From positions 1 to 64,000 of the forward strand of contig CALKNK010000013.1 in NCBI GenBank assembly GCA_938091165.1: a stretch of DNA of 64,000 nucleotides, read 5' to 3'. This DNA comes from an uncultured Ilumatobacter sp. GTDB taxonomy: Bacteria; Actinomycetota; Acidimicrobiia; Acidimicrobiales; Ilumatobacteraceae. Below are positions 7,569 through 17,221 of the stretch, piece after piece (position 1 is the stretch's first letter; each line of letters begins with the position of its first letter). The position numbers and the translations under genes are program-made. Under the pieces are notes generated by a model, which had not been told where the DNA came from, searched no databases, and was given only the letters and a program-made list of their open reading frames with translations.

Positions 7569-10421
7569 TCAGCCACTTGCGTACGCCTCAAGCGGCTCGC
7601 AACTGCAGACCAGGTTCCGATCACCGTAGGCGCCGTCGATTCGCGAAACGGGGGGGAAGTACTTAGAGACCCGGAGGCTATCTATTGGAAATGCGCCGGT
7701 TTCACGACTGTAGGACCGATTCCACTCTCCAAGCAGCTCCTCGGATGTATGCGGCGCGTGCCGAAGTGGGCTGTCCTCGATGGCTGACTCTCCAGACGCA
7801 ACCAGGTCGATCTCGCCTTTGATTGCAATCATCGCAGCACAGAACCGATCGATCTCGCGCAGCGTCTCGCTTTCGGTCGGCTCGATCATCAGGGTTCCGG
7901 CGACGGGAAAGCTCATCGTCGGGGCATGAAACCCAAAGTCCATTAGGCGTTTGGCTATGTCGTCGACGGACACCTCAGTTTCTTTGGTGATATCGCGAAC
8001 ATCAATGATGCACTCGTGGGCTACACGTCCGTGCTCGCCGCGATACAAAACCGGGAAATATGGGTCGAGCTGATGAGCGATGTAGTTAGCTGACACGATC
8101 GCAACACTGGTGGCGTCACTCAGGCCAGCAGCGCCCATCATCTCCAGATACATCCACGGTATTGGCAGGATTCCGGCCGAACCGAAATTGGCCGCCGATA
8201 CCGCCCCAACTGGTGACTCTGCGTCCAGTGGATGACCGGGGAGAAACGGCGCGAGATGGCCGCGGACACCAATTGGACCAACGCCTGGCCCGCCCCCACC
8301 GTGCGGAATGCAAAACGTTTTGTGCAGGTTGAGGTGACTCACGTCTGCGCCGAACTTACCCGGACGAGCATGGCCAACTAGCGCATTGAGGTTTGCGCCA
8401 TCAACGTACACCTGCCCGCCAGCGTCGTGCACTAGGCCACACAACTCACTGACCTCAGCCTCGAACACGCCGTGCGTCGACGGATACGTGATCATGATGG
8501 CAGCCAACGTGTCGCCCGCATCGGCAAGTTTGACTCGCAGATCGGCCATGTCGACGTTACCGCGATCATCACAAGCGACGACCTTCACGTCCATGCCAGC
8601 CATCACTGCACTCGCAGCATTGGTTCCGTGGGCGCTCGACGGGATTAGGCAAACCGTCCGCTGACCGTCACCGTTCGCTCGGTGATAAGCACGAATCGCC
8701 AACAAGCCTGCAAATTCGCCTTGGCTACCTGCGTTGGGTTGCAAGCTCACTGCGTCATAACCAGTAATAACCGCCAGTCGATCTGCGAGGTCGCCGACCA
8801 TCTCGACGTACCCAGCGGCCTGAGGTAGGGGAGCGAAAGGATGCATGTCAGCAAATTCCGGCCATGTGATCGGCACCATTTCCGACGTTGCGTTGAGCTT
8901 CATGGTGCACGACCCGAGAGGAATCATGGTCCGGTCTAGTGCAAGGTCACGGTCGCTGAGGCGACGCAAGTAGCGAAGCATCTCATGCTCGCTGTGGTAG
9001 CGCTCAAAAACCGACTGCGTGAGGAACTCATCAGTTCGCCGCAGCGCTTCGGGTATGCCGTCCGGTGCTAAGTCTGGGTTCTCGACGGGCTGCCCACCAA
9101 GTGCAGCAACGACACTCGATACTGTCTCAAGTGTCGACGTCTCGTCGAAGGTCAGTCCAAAAACGCCATCGTCGACCCGCCGAATGTTAAACCCGGCGGC
9201 CAGCGCAGCGGCGACGGCCCCATCGACATCGCCGGAGCGCACCGTGATGGTGTCAAACCACGTTTCGTTGACCACTTCAAGACCAGCAGCACGAAAGCCT
9301 GCCGCGGCAACCGAGGCGAGACGATGCACACGCTCGGCAATACGAGTTAACCCTTCGCGACCATGCCAGGCTGCATAAAGGCCAGCGATGTTTGCCAGCA
9401 GTACCTGCGCTGTGCAAATGTTCGATGTCGCCTTCTCGCGCCTGATGTGCTGCTCCCGGGTCTGCAGCGCGAGGCGGAGAGCTGGACGACCAGCTGAGTC
9501 TGTACTGACACCAACGATGCGCCCGGGCATCGATCGAGCAGCTTTCTCCCGCGCTGCCACGAATGCTGCGTGTGGACCACCAAACCCCATCGGCACCCCG
9601 AAACGTTGCGCCGAACCAACCGCAATGTCCGCGCCCATCTGGCCCGGAGAAGAAACCAGCAGACACGACAGGGGATCGGTGAGAACTGCCGCGATCCCCC
9701 CCATTGCCTGCACCTTGGCGATATCGGCGGTCCAGTCGATAACCGCGCCCGATGAGGTTGGTGCGCTGAAGAGCGCACCAAAGATCCCGCCGGCGTCAAC
9801 CTCATCAAGTAGCGAAGGCTCGCCAATCAGGAGTTCTACCCCCACTGGCTCAGCGCGCGTTCGGAGCACGGCCAGCGTTTGTGGGTGCGTGTCCCTGTGT
9901 ACAAAAAACCGCGGCGACTTCGCCTTTGACTGACGCCTCGCCATTGTCATGGCCTCGGCGGCCGCCGTTCCTTCGTCAAGGAGCGATGCGTTCGCCACGT
10001 CAAGGCCGGTCAGTTCGGTGACCAAGGTCTGGAAGTTCAGAATCGCTTCTAGCCGACCTTGGCTGATCTCTGGCTGATAGGGCGTGTATGCGGTGTACCA
10101 GGCCGGATTCTCCAGCACATTGCGCGCAATAACCGGAGGGGTGATCGTGCCGGTGTAGCCCATTCCGATCAACGAGGTGACGAGTTGGTTCTTCTTGGCG
10201 ATTACCTGCAGCCGGCGCATTGCCTCAGGTTCTGTAACTGCCGCAGGGAGGTCGAGCGGCTCGCTCGAACGAATTGTGGCCGGCATGGTTTGCTCAAGCA
10301 ACGCTTCCAATGAGTCGGCACCGATCACGCCGAGCATGTGAGCTACATCTTCAGGAGTCGGACCGACGTGGCGGCGGACAAATTCATCTGTCTCGAATAG
10401 ATCACTGAGCGGTGTGGGCAT
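7569..10421 (-). CDS. gcvP: Glycine dehydrogenase (decarboxylating), P protein of glycine cleavage
   Basis: 950-residue fused P protein (both halves in one chain). PLP-dependent decarboxylation of glycine with transfer of the aminomethyl group to lipoyl-GcvH. Visible landmarks: FVRRHVGPTPEDVAHML at the start, MGYTGTITPPVI, YTPYQPEISQGRLE, and in the second half SSAHGTNAAS and the PLP lysine in HLNLHKTFCIPHGGGGPG. Length is normal for the fused form. ATG 10421 has AGGAG ahead of it; the open frame extends 39 codons further but that part is the riboswitch leader. A tandem glycine riboswitch precedes it, so expression should rise with glycine. It stands apart from gcvT and gcvH on the other strand. 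Confidence 0.97.
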   Translation of the reverse strand: MPTPLSDLFETDEFVRRHVGPTPEDVAHMLGVIGADSLEALLEQTMPATIRSSEPLDLPAAVTEPEAMRRLQVIAKKNQLVTSLIGMGYTGTITPPVIARNVLENPAWYTAYTPYQPEISQGRLEAILNFQTLVTELTGLDVANASLLDEGTAAAEAMTMARRQSKAKSPRFFVHRDTHPQTLAVLRTRAEPVGVELLIGEPSLLDEVDAGGIFGALFSAPTSSGAVIDWTADIAKVQAMGGIAAVLTDPLSCLLVSSPGQMGADIAVGSAQRFGVPMGFGGPHAAFVAAREKAARSMPGRIVGVSTDSAGRPALRLALQTREQHIRREKATSNICTAQVLLANIAGLYAAWHGREGLTRIAERVHRLASVAAAGFRAAGLEVVNETWFDTITVRSGDVDGAVAAALAAGFNIRRVDDGVFGLTFDETSTLETVSSVVAALGGQPVENPDLAPDGIPEALRRTDEFLTQSVFERYHSEHEMLRYLRRLSDRDLALDRTMIPLGSCTMKLNATSEMVPITWPEFADMHPFAPLPQAAGYVEMVGDLADRLAVITGYDAVSLQPNAGSQGEFAGLLAIRAYHRANGDGQRTVCLIPSSAHGTNAASAVMAGMDVKVVACDDRGNVDMADLRVKLADAGDTLAAIMITYPSTHGVFEAEVSELCGLVHDAGGQVYVDGANLNALVGHARPGKFGADVSHLNLHKTFCIPHGGGGPGVGPIGVRGHLAPFLPGHPLDAESPVGAVSAANFGSAGILPIPWMYLEMMGAAGLSDATSVAIVSANYIAHQLDPYFPVLYRGEHGRVAHECIIDVRDITKETEVSVDDIAKRLMDFGFHAPTMSFPVAGTLMIEPTESETLREIDRFCAAMIAIKGEIDLVASGESAIEDSPLRHAPHTSEELLGEWNRSYSRETGAFPIDSLRVSKYFPPVSRIDGAYGDRNLVCSCEPLEAYASG

Positions 10422-10454
10422 AAGTGGCTCCTGGGTGCACGAAGTAACGTGGTA

Positions 10455-10640
10455 GTGGCCCCCGCTGTCATCGTTGCCTGAGAGTTTTGATCCCCGTGGG
10501 CGGAACAAACGGCGTCCAATGGACAAACGATTGATCACTTTCCAGCGTGCCTCACTCGAACGGTCCGGGTGCTTGAGCGATTGCCGGGGTGGTTTGCGCC
10601 TTCAGCGCCGACCAACGTGCCGGCTCTCCCGATCGAGTGG
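10455..10640 (-). ncRNA. Tandem glycine riboswitch in the gcvP leader
   Basis: On the minus strand the leader begins GGGAGAGCCGG, followed by CGCTGAAGGCGCAAAC, CGGCAATCGCTCAAGC and GGACCG (first aptamer, about 10546-10640). It continues with CTGGAAAG and then ATCAAAACTCTCAGGCAACG followed by ATGACAGCGGGGG (second aptamer, about 10455-10545). These are the conserved core blocks of the glycine riboswitch; the sequence CTCTCAGGCA...GATGACAG is the hallmark of its 3' aptamer. It ends about 34 bases before the gcvP ATG. The ribosome-binding site AGGAG lies between them, so control of translation or of an early terminator are both possible. Placement before gcvP is the classical context. Confidence 0.9.
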
Positions 10641-10702
10641 ATCGGCGTTTCAGTTGTTATGTGAAGGTTAGTGCCTCGGCACCCGTGTGCGACGATCACA
10701 CG

Positions 10703-12436
10703 ATGAACATTGGCACGGTCAATATCTCCAACGTCTTGCAGCGCAGCCGAATCTCGCTCAACGGCGAATGGAACGTCATTGTCGATCCCTATGAAATGGG
10801 CTACCTCGGCATTCTCGGAGATCGCAATCGTCGGGGCTTCTTCCGCGACCACAAGCCGCGTCATTCAGGTGATCGAGTGGAGTACGACTTCGACTCATCA
10901 CCAAAACTGACCGTGCCAGGGGACTGGAACACACAGGACGAACGACTGCACTTCTACGAGGGCACCGTCTGGTATCGACGCATAGTTGAGGTGCCCGCTG
11001 AGCAGGTTGCCACGGGTCGAATCTTTTTGCACATCGGCGCCGCCAACCACACCAGCCGCGTGTTTTTGAATGGCGAAGAACTGTCCACCCATGCGGGAGG
11101 TTTTAGCCCGTACGCAGTAGAGCTAACTGGCCGTCTGACCGTCGGAACGAACTCTCTGGTCATTCAAGTCGACAACCGTCGTGAACCTGACCGGATTCCT
11201 GCAATGCGATCAGATTGGTGGAACTTCGGCGGACTGACCAGATCTGTTGATTTGGTGTTTGTACCTGATGTATTCATGCGACACGCCTGGCTGACGATGG
11301 CTCCCGATGGGCGGGTGATAGGTGGTGTCACGTTATGCGGTGGCGAGTCCGACGTTCGACTTCGCATTCCAAGCCTCAACCTTGACACCAGGGTCAAAGG
11401 TGTCTTTGAGTTAGACATCGCTCCTGATCGTTGGAACCCTGGAGCACCTGTTCTGCACAAAGTGCATTGGAGCTGCGAAAATGACCACGTCACCGACGAC
11501 GTCGGATTCCGCACAGTTGAGACAGATGGCACCGACATCGTGGTTAACGGCACGCGAACGTTCTTGCACGGGATATCAATCCATTCCGAGACTCCATCAG
11601 GCGGCCGACGAGCAAACACCGTCGACCATGCAACGACACTGCTCCGTTGGGCACAAGAACTAGGCGCCAACTTCGTTCGGCTTGCTCACTACCAACACGA
11701 CGAACACATCGTCCGTGAGGCCGATCGTCGAGGCATCCTCGCCTGGTGCGAACTACCGGTGTACTGGGGCATCGAATTCAATCAAAGCAACGTGTTAGGT
11801 AACGCCCAAGAGCAACTCGAGGAGCTGATCGTTCGAGATCGAAGCCGTGCGGCCGTGATTTTCTGGTCGGTCGCCAATGAGACCCTGCCGTCCACGGAAC
11901 GCACTGCATTCCTAACGACGCTTGCGGAGAGAGCGCGCGAGCTTGACCCGACCCGCCTTATCAGCGCCGCGATGCTCACAATCCCGACACAAGAAGTCGA
12001 CCATCTCATCGACGACGCGCTCGGCGCAACGGTTGACGTCATAGCGATCAACCAATACCTCGGGTGGTATTACGGCGATCGCGAGACGATTGCGAAAGCG
12101 ACATGGCGCTCTATTTTCGACAAACCGATTGTGTTCACCGAGATGGGCGGCGGGGCCAAGGCCGGATTCCACGGTGACGAAGACGAAATCTGGACAGAGG
12201 AGTACCAAGCGGCACTTTATCGAGCCCAGATCGAAATGGTCAGGGCTAATCGAACCGACAGTGGAGGAGAGGTGGCCGGACTTTCTCCTTGGATACTCAA
12301 AGACTTCCGAGCCCCTGGACGAGTGCTCCCCGGTATCCAAGACGGATACAACCGAAAGGGCCTGCTGAGCGAAGAAGGTGAACGAAAGCTGGCCTTCGGT
12401 GTTTTACAGAGCTACTACGGAGAAGCGGCAAACTAA
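10703..12436 (+). CDS. Glycoside hydrolase family 2 enzyme, beta-glucuronidase-like
   Basis: 577 residues with the three GH2 parts: an N-terminal jelly-roll (SLNGEWNVIVDPYEMG, VPGDWN, FYEGTVWYRR), an immunoglobulin-like middle (about 190-280) and a C-terminal TIM barrel. The acid/base is the glutamate in WSVANET, the nucleophile the glutamate in VFTEMGGGAKAG. The downstream WTEEYQAALYRAQIEMV block resembles bacterial beta-glucuronidases rather than beta-galactosidases. No signal peptide, so it should be cytoplasmic. ATG 10703 lacks a strong ribosome-binding site. It is divergent from gcvP and shares a short intergenic region with its riboswitch. Substrate is inferred only at family level. Confidence 0.88.
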   Translation: MNIGTVNISNVLQRSRISLNGEWNVIVDPYEMGYLGILGDRNRRGFFRDHKPRHSGDRVEYDFDSSPKLTVPGDWNTQDERLHFYEGTVWYRRIVEVPAEQVATGRIFLHIGAANHTSRVFLNGEELSTHAGGFSPYAVELTGRLTVGTNSLVIQVDNRREPDRIPAMRSDWWNFGGLTRSVDLVFVPDVFMRHAWLTMAPDGRVIGGVTLCGGESDVRLRIPSLNLDTRVKGVFELDIAPDRWNPGAPVLHKVHWSCENDHVTDDVGFRTVETDGTDIVVNGTRTFLHGISIHSETPSGGRRANTVDHATTLLRWAQELGANFVRLAHYQHDEHIVREADRRGILAWCELPVYWGIEFNQSNVLGNAQEQLEELIVRDRSRAAVIFWSVANETLPSTERTAFLTTLAERARELDPTRLISAAMLTIPTQEVDHLIDDALGATVDVIAINQYLGWYYGDRETIAKATWRSIFDKPIVFTEMGGGAKAGFHGDEDEIWTEEYQAALYRAQIEMVRANRTDSGGEVAGLSPWILKDFRAPGRVLPGIQDGYNRKGLLSEEGERKLAFGVLQSYYGEAAN

Positions 12437-12579
12437 ACTTCTATATTTCCCGCTAGATCGCTTGCGACGCTGAAACTGGCAAGCACGACCGTGCAGTGAG
12501 AAGCCGTCAAGCCGTGTCGGGCAGGACCGCTAGGTGCTCTGACAGCGGGTCACTGTCATGCACCGGACAAACTCTGCCA

Positions 12580-14043
12580 ATGGAGCTGATGTCGTTTCCT
12601 GCTCGCCTCGAATCACTCGCTTTGGAAGATGCTGACCGGCTGGCCGTCACCTGCCTTGATAGCTCACTGACGCGTCGTCAATTGCAATCAGCAGCCACAC
12701 GTCTCGGACGGACGTTGCAAGGCCTGGGAGTTGGCGTTGGCGACTACGTCACCGTCTCGTTACCGAATTCGACCGACTGGTTCGTTGCATATGTGGCGTG
12801 CTGGATGGTTGGAGCTGTACCGCAACCAACATCCGCAAAGCTCCCGCCCCGAGAGCTCGCCAAAATCGTGGAACTTGCCAAGTCCAAAGTCGTGATCGGT
12901 GCACCTGACAGCGCTGTTGATCTCCTTCCACCGACCGCGAAGATCCTGCCGCTCAATTATCAGACCGATCCGAGTCTCTCGGACGCCCCGTTACCAGATG
13001 CGACATCTCCAGCATGGAAGGCCCCCACGTCTGGCGGATCGACCGGCAGACCAAAGCTGATCGTGTCGGGAGACCCCGCTGTGTACGACCTCGACCTTCC
13101 ACTCCCGCTCGAGTTACGACAGGGGGGTGCGCTCATGATGCCTGGACCGCTCTATCACAACGGGCCCGCAGTATGGGCATGTCAGGCGCTCCTCGCTGGC
13201 AACCACGTTGTGTTGCTCCCCCGATTTGATGCCGAGTCAACACTTGCGTCGATCGAGGCTTATCACTGCGATGTGGCGTACATGGTCCCAACGATGATGA
13301 AGCGTATTCTTCGCCTCGACGACAGCCTTCGCTTGGGGTTCGACCTCTCCTCACTACGAGCGGTGTGGCACCTCGCTGAGCCCTGCCCTGTGTGGCTGAA
13401 ACAAGCCTGGATTGACTGGCTCGGAGCGTCGCGCATCTTCGAGCTGTATGCAGGCACCGAAGCTCAGGCAGTCACAACTATCACCGGAGATGAGTGGCTG
13501 GAACACCGCGGTTCAGTGGGCCGCGTCACCACTGGCGAAATGAAGATCTGCGACGACGAGGGAATCGATCTACCGGCTGGCGAGGAGGGCGAGGTTTGGA
13601 TGCGCTCTGGGCGAGAGGAGCCCACCTACCAGTATCTCGGTGCAGAGGCTAAGACCTTGGACGGTGGATGGGAATCACTTGGCGACGTCGGCTGGTTCGA
13701 CGCCGACGGGTATCTGTATCTCGGCGATCGCGCCGCCGACATGATTTTGAGCGGAGGTGCAAATATTTATCCGGCTGAGGTCGAGCACGCCCTCAATGAA
13801 CATCCGGATGTGCATTCTTGCGCCGTGATTGGACTACCAAACGAAGACCGAGGAAATGACATCCATGCCATTGTTGAGGCGGACGAGGCCTTCCTGGAGC
13901 GACGAGACTTGTTGAGTTTTTTGGCAGAACGATTAGCGGCATACAAACTGCCGCGGTCGCTCGAGTACGTCGACTACCCGCTCAGAGACGATGCAGGCAA
14001 GGTCCGCAGATCAGTGCTCCGCTCCGAGAGACTTACTATTTAG
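12580..14043 (+). CDS. AMP-forming acyl-CoA ligase (FadD-like)
   Basis: 487 residues of the ANL adenylating superfamily. The ATP-binding loop is TSGGSTGRPKLI; ELYAGTEAQ is the A5 motif; the A7-A8 region reads LGDVGWFDADGYLYLGDRAAD then MILSGGANIYPAEVE, and the catalytic lysine sits in DDAGKVRR at the C-terminus. The enzyme would activate a carboxylic acid (fatty, aromatic or steroid side-chain) to its CoA thioester. The start is uncertain: ATG 12580 and ATG 12589 are close, and the open frame extends further upstream with unlikely composition. No partner beta-oxidation gene is adjacent. Confidence 0.88.
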   Translation: MELMSFPARLESLALEDADRLAVTCLDSSLTRRQLQSAATRLGRTLQGLGVGVGDYVTVSLPNSTDWFVAYVACWMVGAVPQPTSAKLPPRELAKIVELAKSKVVIGAPDSAVDLLPPTAKILPLNYQTDPSLSDAPLPDATSPAWKAPTSGGSTGRPKLIVSGDPAVYDLDLPLPLELRQGGALMMPGPLYHNGPAVWACQALLAGNHVVLLPRFDAESTLASIEAYHCDVAYMVPTMMKRILRLDDSLRLGFDLSSLRAVWHLAEPCPVWLKQAWIDWLGASRIFELYAGTEAQAVTTITGDEWLEHRGSVGRVTTGEMKICDDEGIDLPAGEEGEVWMRSGREEPTYQYLGAEAKTLDGGWESLGDVGWFDADGYLYLGDRAADMILSGGANIYPAEVEHALNEHPDVHSCAVIGLPNEDRGNDIHAIVEADEAFLERRDLLSFLAERLAAYKLPRSLEYVDYPLRDDAGKVRRSVLRSERLTI

Positions 14044-14046
14044 GCC

Positions 14047-16263
14047 TCAGACTGCTGGAGCAAACGACGACTGATACTGCGGCGTCGTGTTGCTGCAGTC
14101 ATCAATTGCCTTGACATATGGGTACGGATTCACCGCAACTCCACCTCCGGGATGAATTTCAAAGTGAAGGTGTGCCGTTGCGCTGCTGCCTGTGTTGCCC
14201 ACGAAGCCAATCACATCTCCGGCTTGAACCTCCGTTCCGACCTCGATGCCGGGGGCGAATCCACTCATGTGCAAGTAGGTGAAGTAGGTTCCGTCATCTT
14301 GGGCGAGGCGCAAACCATTGCCAGCCAACGCACCAGGTTGATCCCAGTACTGCTTGCTGATCGTGCCGTCAACAACGGCGTAGAGGAGGTTGCCTTCAGC
14401 GGCAATAATGTCAACACCTACATGCAGCCGACCACCCCCACGAGGTGCGTGCCAGGTGTTGCCGAAGTAGCACTGACCTTGGACTGGGAAGCGTTCCATG
14501 GCAACGTTGCTCGACGAAGGCGAGGAAGTAGCGCTCGAGGCTTCCAAGCCCATCTTGTCAGCTGTCTCCTGAGTGATCGTTCCCGTCACCATGAGCCCGT
14601 GAGTCTGTTGGAACTTTGTGATCGCCGAGGCCGTTGCGTTACCGAATGAGCCGTCTGCGCCGCCGAATAGGTTGATCTGGGAGTCGATGAGAAGCTGCTG
14701 CATAACGCGCACTCGCTCGCCCCTTTCGCCTTTAACCGCGAAGCCCTCTGGTGTACCAGCGAACCCATTTGGCCCCGATGACGGGGTGCTCGCCGTGATT
14801 GATACACCGAGGTAAAGGATTTGCGCACCCTGCTCGGTGAGCACGCCGGTTGAAGCGATGCCGTTAACGCTCTGGAACGCCAGCAAGGAAGACTTCGTTG
14901 CATTTCCGAAAATGCCGTCGGCACCACCGCGGACGACCAGTCCTGTATCCATCAGTGCGTTTTGAAGATCCTTTACTTTGTCGCCCTTCGCTCCGACGGC
15001 GAGGCCAACGTACGGGTTGCCTGACGCTGCCGCCGGGGGAGTAGGAGCTGTTACGGGCGCGCCTCCCAACCCAAGCTGCGCTGCCGTTGCTTCATCAACT
15101 TCGCCGGAGGGAATCAGACCGTTGATCTGCTGATACGAAGCGAGCGAACCTTTGGTTGCGTTACCGAACACGCCGTCTGCTCCACCGCGTACGTTGGTAC
15201 CCGACGCGATCAACGCTGCCTGAACATCCTTGACGAGGGGCCCTTGTGCGCCGACTTTGAGGCCCACATATCGGTTCGACTCAGTTGGCGTCTCAACCGG
15301 GGGAGTCGGGGCTTCCGCAGGAGCTGGGGGTTCCGTGGGGGCCGGGACAGTACCGAGTGCGAGCTGCGCAGCTGTGGCCTCGTCGACCACACCAGCAGAA
15401 TCGAGCCCGTTGGCCTGCTGGTATGCCGCAAGGGCTGTTTTCGTGGCTGCACCGAACACTCCGTCGGCACCACCAAAGACATTAACCCCTGCGCCCAAAA
15501 GCGCCGACTGCAGATCCTTCACAAGGTCGCTCCGCGCTCCTTGGGCAAGGCCCACATAAGGATTCGGCGTCGTAGACTGGGCTGCCGGCGGGGCGGGCGC
15601 CGACACTGCCGCAGGAACCGTGGGCGCTGTTGCGACAGCATCCGACAGCCCGAGGCTCTCCGCCGTTGCGGCGTCAACGACGCCGGAAACAGGCAAACCA
15701 TTCCAGCCTTGGTAGTCCGAAACGGCCTTTTTTGTGCCGACTCCAAACACGCCGTCGGCGCCTCCTGGCACATAGACCCCCGCAGCCGACAGCTTTTGCT
15801 GTAACACCTTGACTGCCTCGCCCTGCGCACCCTGTTGCAGGCCGTCAGCCGCCACCGACGCAGGAGCGTCGCTGGAATCGACCTGAGTTAACCCGAGCGC
15901 AGCCGCAGTGGCTTCGTCGACTTCACCACTCGGGACGATTCCCTTGAGCTCCTGGAAGAGAACGACTGCACCACGCGTTGCGGGCCCAAACTGGCCATCG
16001 GCGCCGCCAGGGACCGTGACGCCCGCCGCGAGCAACGCTCTCTGTACCGCCTCAACCTCGACGCCCGCCGCGCCCTGCCGCAGACCGATCATGCTCTGGA
16101 CTAGTACTTGCGGCTGCTCGGGCAACGGGAGCGCCTCCGCAACGTCCCCCATCGCCGACCAGCTCACGCCAAGCAGAAGTGCGCCACATGCGCCTCGCAG
16201 GACGACACGCGGTACACGGTGAAGACAGGGAAACTGAATCATTGGGGTCACTGGTTTCGTCAT
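14047..16263 (-). CDS. Secreted M23 peptidase with six peptidoglycan-binding repeats
   Basis: 738 residues. An N-terminal signal region (RVVLRGACGALLLGVSWSAMG) is followed by six PG_binding_1 repeats of about 65 residues, each with a GGADGxFGxxT core (about residues 55-555), separated by Pro/Ala linkers. The C-terminal 130 residues are an M23 (LytM-type) zinc metallopeptidase, with HVGVDI and HLHFEIHPGG carrying the metal ligands. It should bind and cut peptidoglycan outside the cell, probably cross-bridges. ATG 16263 is chosen for the GAGG site in front; ATG 16287 is also open. Its stop is 3 bases from the convergent ligase gene. The repeat number is high for the family. Confidence 0.9.
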   Translation of the reverse strand: MTKPVTPMIQFPCLHRVPRVVLRGACGALLLGVSWSAMGDVAEALPLPEQPQVLVQSMIGLRQGAAGVEVEAVQRALLAAGVTVPGGADGQFGPATRGAVVLFQELKGIVPSGEVDEATAAALGLTQVDSSDAPASVAADGLQQGAQGEAVKVLQQKLSAAGVYVPGGADGVFGVGTKKAVSDYQGWNGLPVSGVVDAATAESLGLSDAVATAPTVPAAVSAPAPPAAQSTTPNPYVGLAQGARSDLVKDLQSALLGAGVNVFGGADGVFGAATKTALAAYQQANGLDSAGVVDEATAAQLALGTVPAPTEPPAPAEAPTPPVETPTESNRYVGLKVGAQGPLVKDVQAALIASGTNVRGGADGVFGNATKGSLASYQQINGLIPSGEVDEATAAQLGLGGAPVTAPTPPAAASGNPYVGLAVGAKGDKVKDLQNALMDTGLVVRGGADGIFGNATKSSLLAFQSVNGIASTGVLTEQGAQILYLGVSITASTPSSGPNGFAGTPEGFAVKGERGERVRVMQQLLIDSQINLFGGADGSFGNATASAITKFQQTHGLMVTGTITQETADKMGLEASSATSSPSSSNVAMERFPVQGQCYFGNTWHAPRGGGRLHVGVDIIAAEGNLLYAVVDGTISKQYWDQPGALAGNGLRLAQDDGTYFTYLHMSGFAPGIEVGTEVQAGDVIGFVGNTGSSATAHLHFEIHPGGGVAVNPYPYVKAIDDCSNTTPQYQSSFAPAV

Positions 16264-16324
16264 CGTTGACCTCGTCCTCGCATACATAATTCATCGGTCG
16301 CAAGTACCTCCAAGTGAACCCCAG

Positions 16325-16387
16325 CCGTGTGAAACACAGACGCTCAGAAGATCAGAACCCGCGTATTCGCTAAACCGACTCACACGG
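16325..16387 (-). promoter_or_regulatory. Inverted repeat in the leader of the M23 peptidase gene
   Basis: CCGTGTGA at 16325-16332 is the exact reverse complement of TCACACGG at 16380-16387, giving an 8-bp stem closing a 47-base loop, 62 bases upstream of the peptidase ATG. In RNA this would be a closing stem of a structured leader. It does not carry the conserved blocks of the c-di-AMP (ydaO) riboswitch that often sits before actinobacterial cell-wall hydrolases. Confidence 0.35.
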
Positions 16388-16753
16388 TTTCAAGGCAAAG
16401 ACCCAGCTCAGAGGACACAAGACGAATAGGAGGAGACCTTTTGACAATCTCCAGAATATATGACCCTTACGTTACAACTAATTGACATAACGACAATTAT
16501 CGGCGTTCTAGGTTCAACGCCGTCAGCAACGGCCCTTCTCATCCACTAGGCAAATTCCCAAAGCTCGCAGCGTTCGAGCAGTTCTTAGTCGTTGTCTGTT
16601 CACTGCTCCCACGCCAGTCAGCCCCCAAGTCACCGTCGCAGCGAGTGAACGTCGTGACAGCGACCCCAACACGCGCTCAGAGAGACAACCCCTCTCCGCG
16701 CAGCGACTTTTCAGAATTTCCGTTGGGCCCGCTCGATCTATTTCGTCATGACG
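16388..16753. other. Intergenic stretch, AT-rich core, no gene seen
   Basis: No supported coding frame. An AT-rich block at about 16440-16500 contains two TTGACA hexamers and TATATG/ATTAT runs, unlike the surrounding GC-rich sequence, and probably holds the promoter of the M23 peptidase gene on the minus strand. Exact promoter elements could not be assigned. Confidence 0.4.
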
Positions 16754-17152
16754 TTACTCAGGCGTACCGCCAGGCGCAGGGAATTGGACGTTTCGCAATG
16801 GCTGAGCGGCATCAGTAAGCCACTTGAGAATTTCTTCGAGTTCGCGAGCGGTGCGTTGACCGTTGGCAGCCAGATCTCGCTCAGTGTCTTCGAGCGCACA
16901 CGTCAAGGAATAGATGTCGTCGTGCAGGCGGTCGAGTTCGTCACGAGCAATCACTAACTCGTTATCGCTCAACTCCAGTTCGCGCGCTCGTTGGTTCGAG
17001 ACCCAGTCCCACTGACGGCACCGCTGACTACAGAACAGCTTCGGACGACCAGGTCCGCCACGCGGCAGAAGAACGCGACGGCACCAGCGACAATGACGCG
17101 CACCATCGCCCCGCACTTCCCCGGTGACAGTCTGCGGGATCTTTTTCGTCAT
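16754..17152 (-). CDS. Small Cys-motif protein with coiled coil, unknown function
   Basis: 132 residues. The N-terminal half has CRWCRRVLLPRGGPGRPKLFC then SQRC, i.e. two Cys pairs spaced like a zinc finger; the first 20-residue part is CRWCRRVLLPRGGPGRPKLF. Residues 55-115 (ELSDNELVIARDELDRLHDD and onward) form a predicted coiled coil. Proteins of this form are common in actinobacteria without an assigned function. It is divergent from the threonine aldolase gene. DNA or RNA binding is a guess from the zinc finger only. Confidence 0.75.
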   Translation of the reverse strand: MTKKIPQTVTGEVRGDGARHCRWCRRVLLPRGGPGRPKLFCSQRCRQWDWVSNQRARELELSDNELVIARDELDRLHDDIYSLTCALEDTERDLAANGQRTARELEEILKWLTDAAQPLRNVQFPAPGGTPE

Positions 17153-17221
17153 GACGAAAAAGATACTCGAGTCGGCCGATCCGTTCGGTCCATTAAGGTC
17201 ATTGTCTGAGAGACTGCGGAA

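Noticed and set aside
16300..16440. Possible c-di-AMP (ydaO-type) riboswitch before the M23 gene
   Set aside because: The conserved GGGGTGAATC block and the 3' CAGCTAACC element of the family are not present; only a stem and a GCTGGGG stretch are seen.
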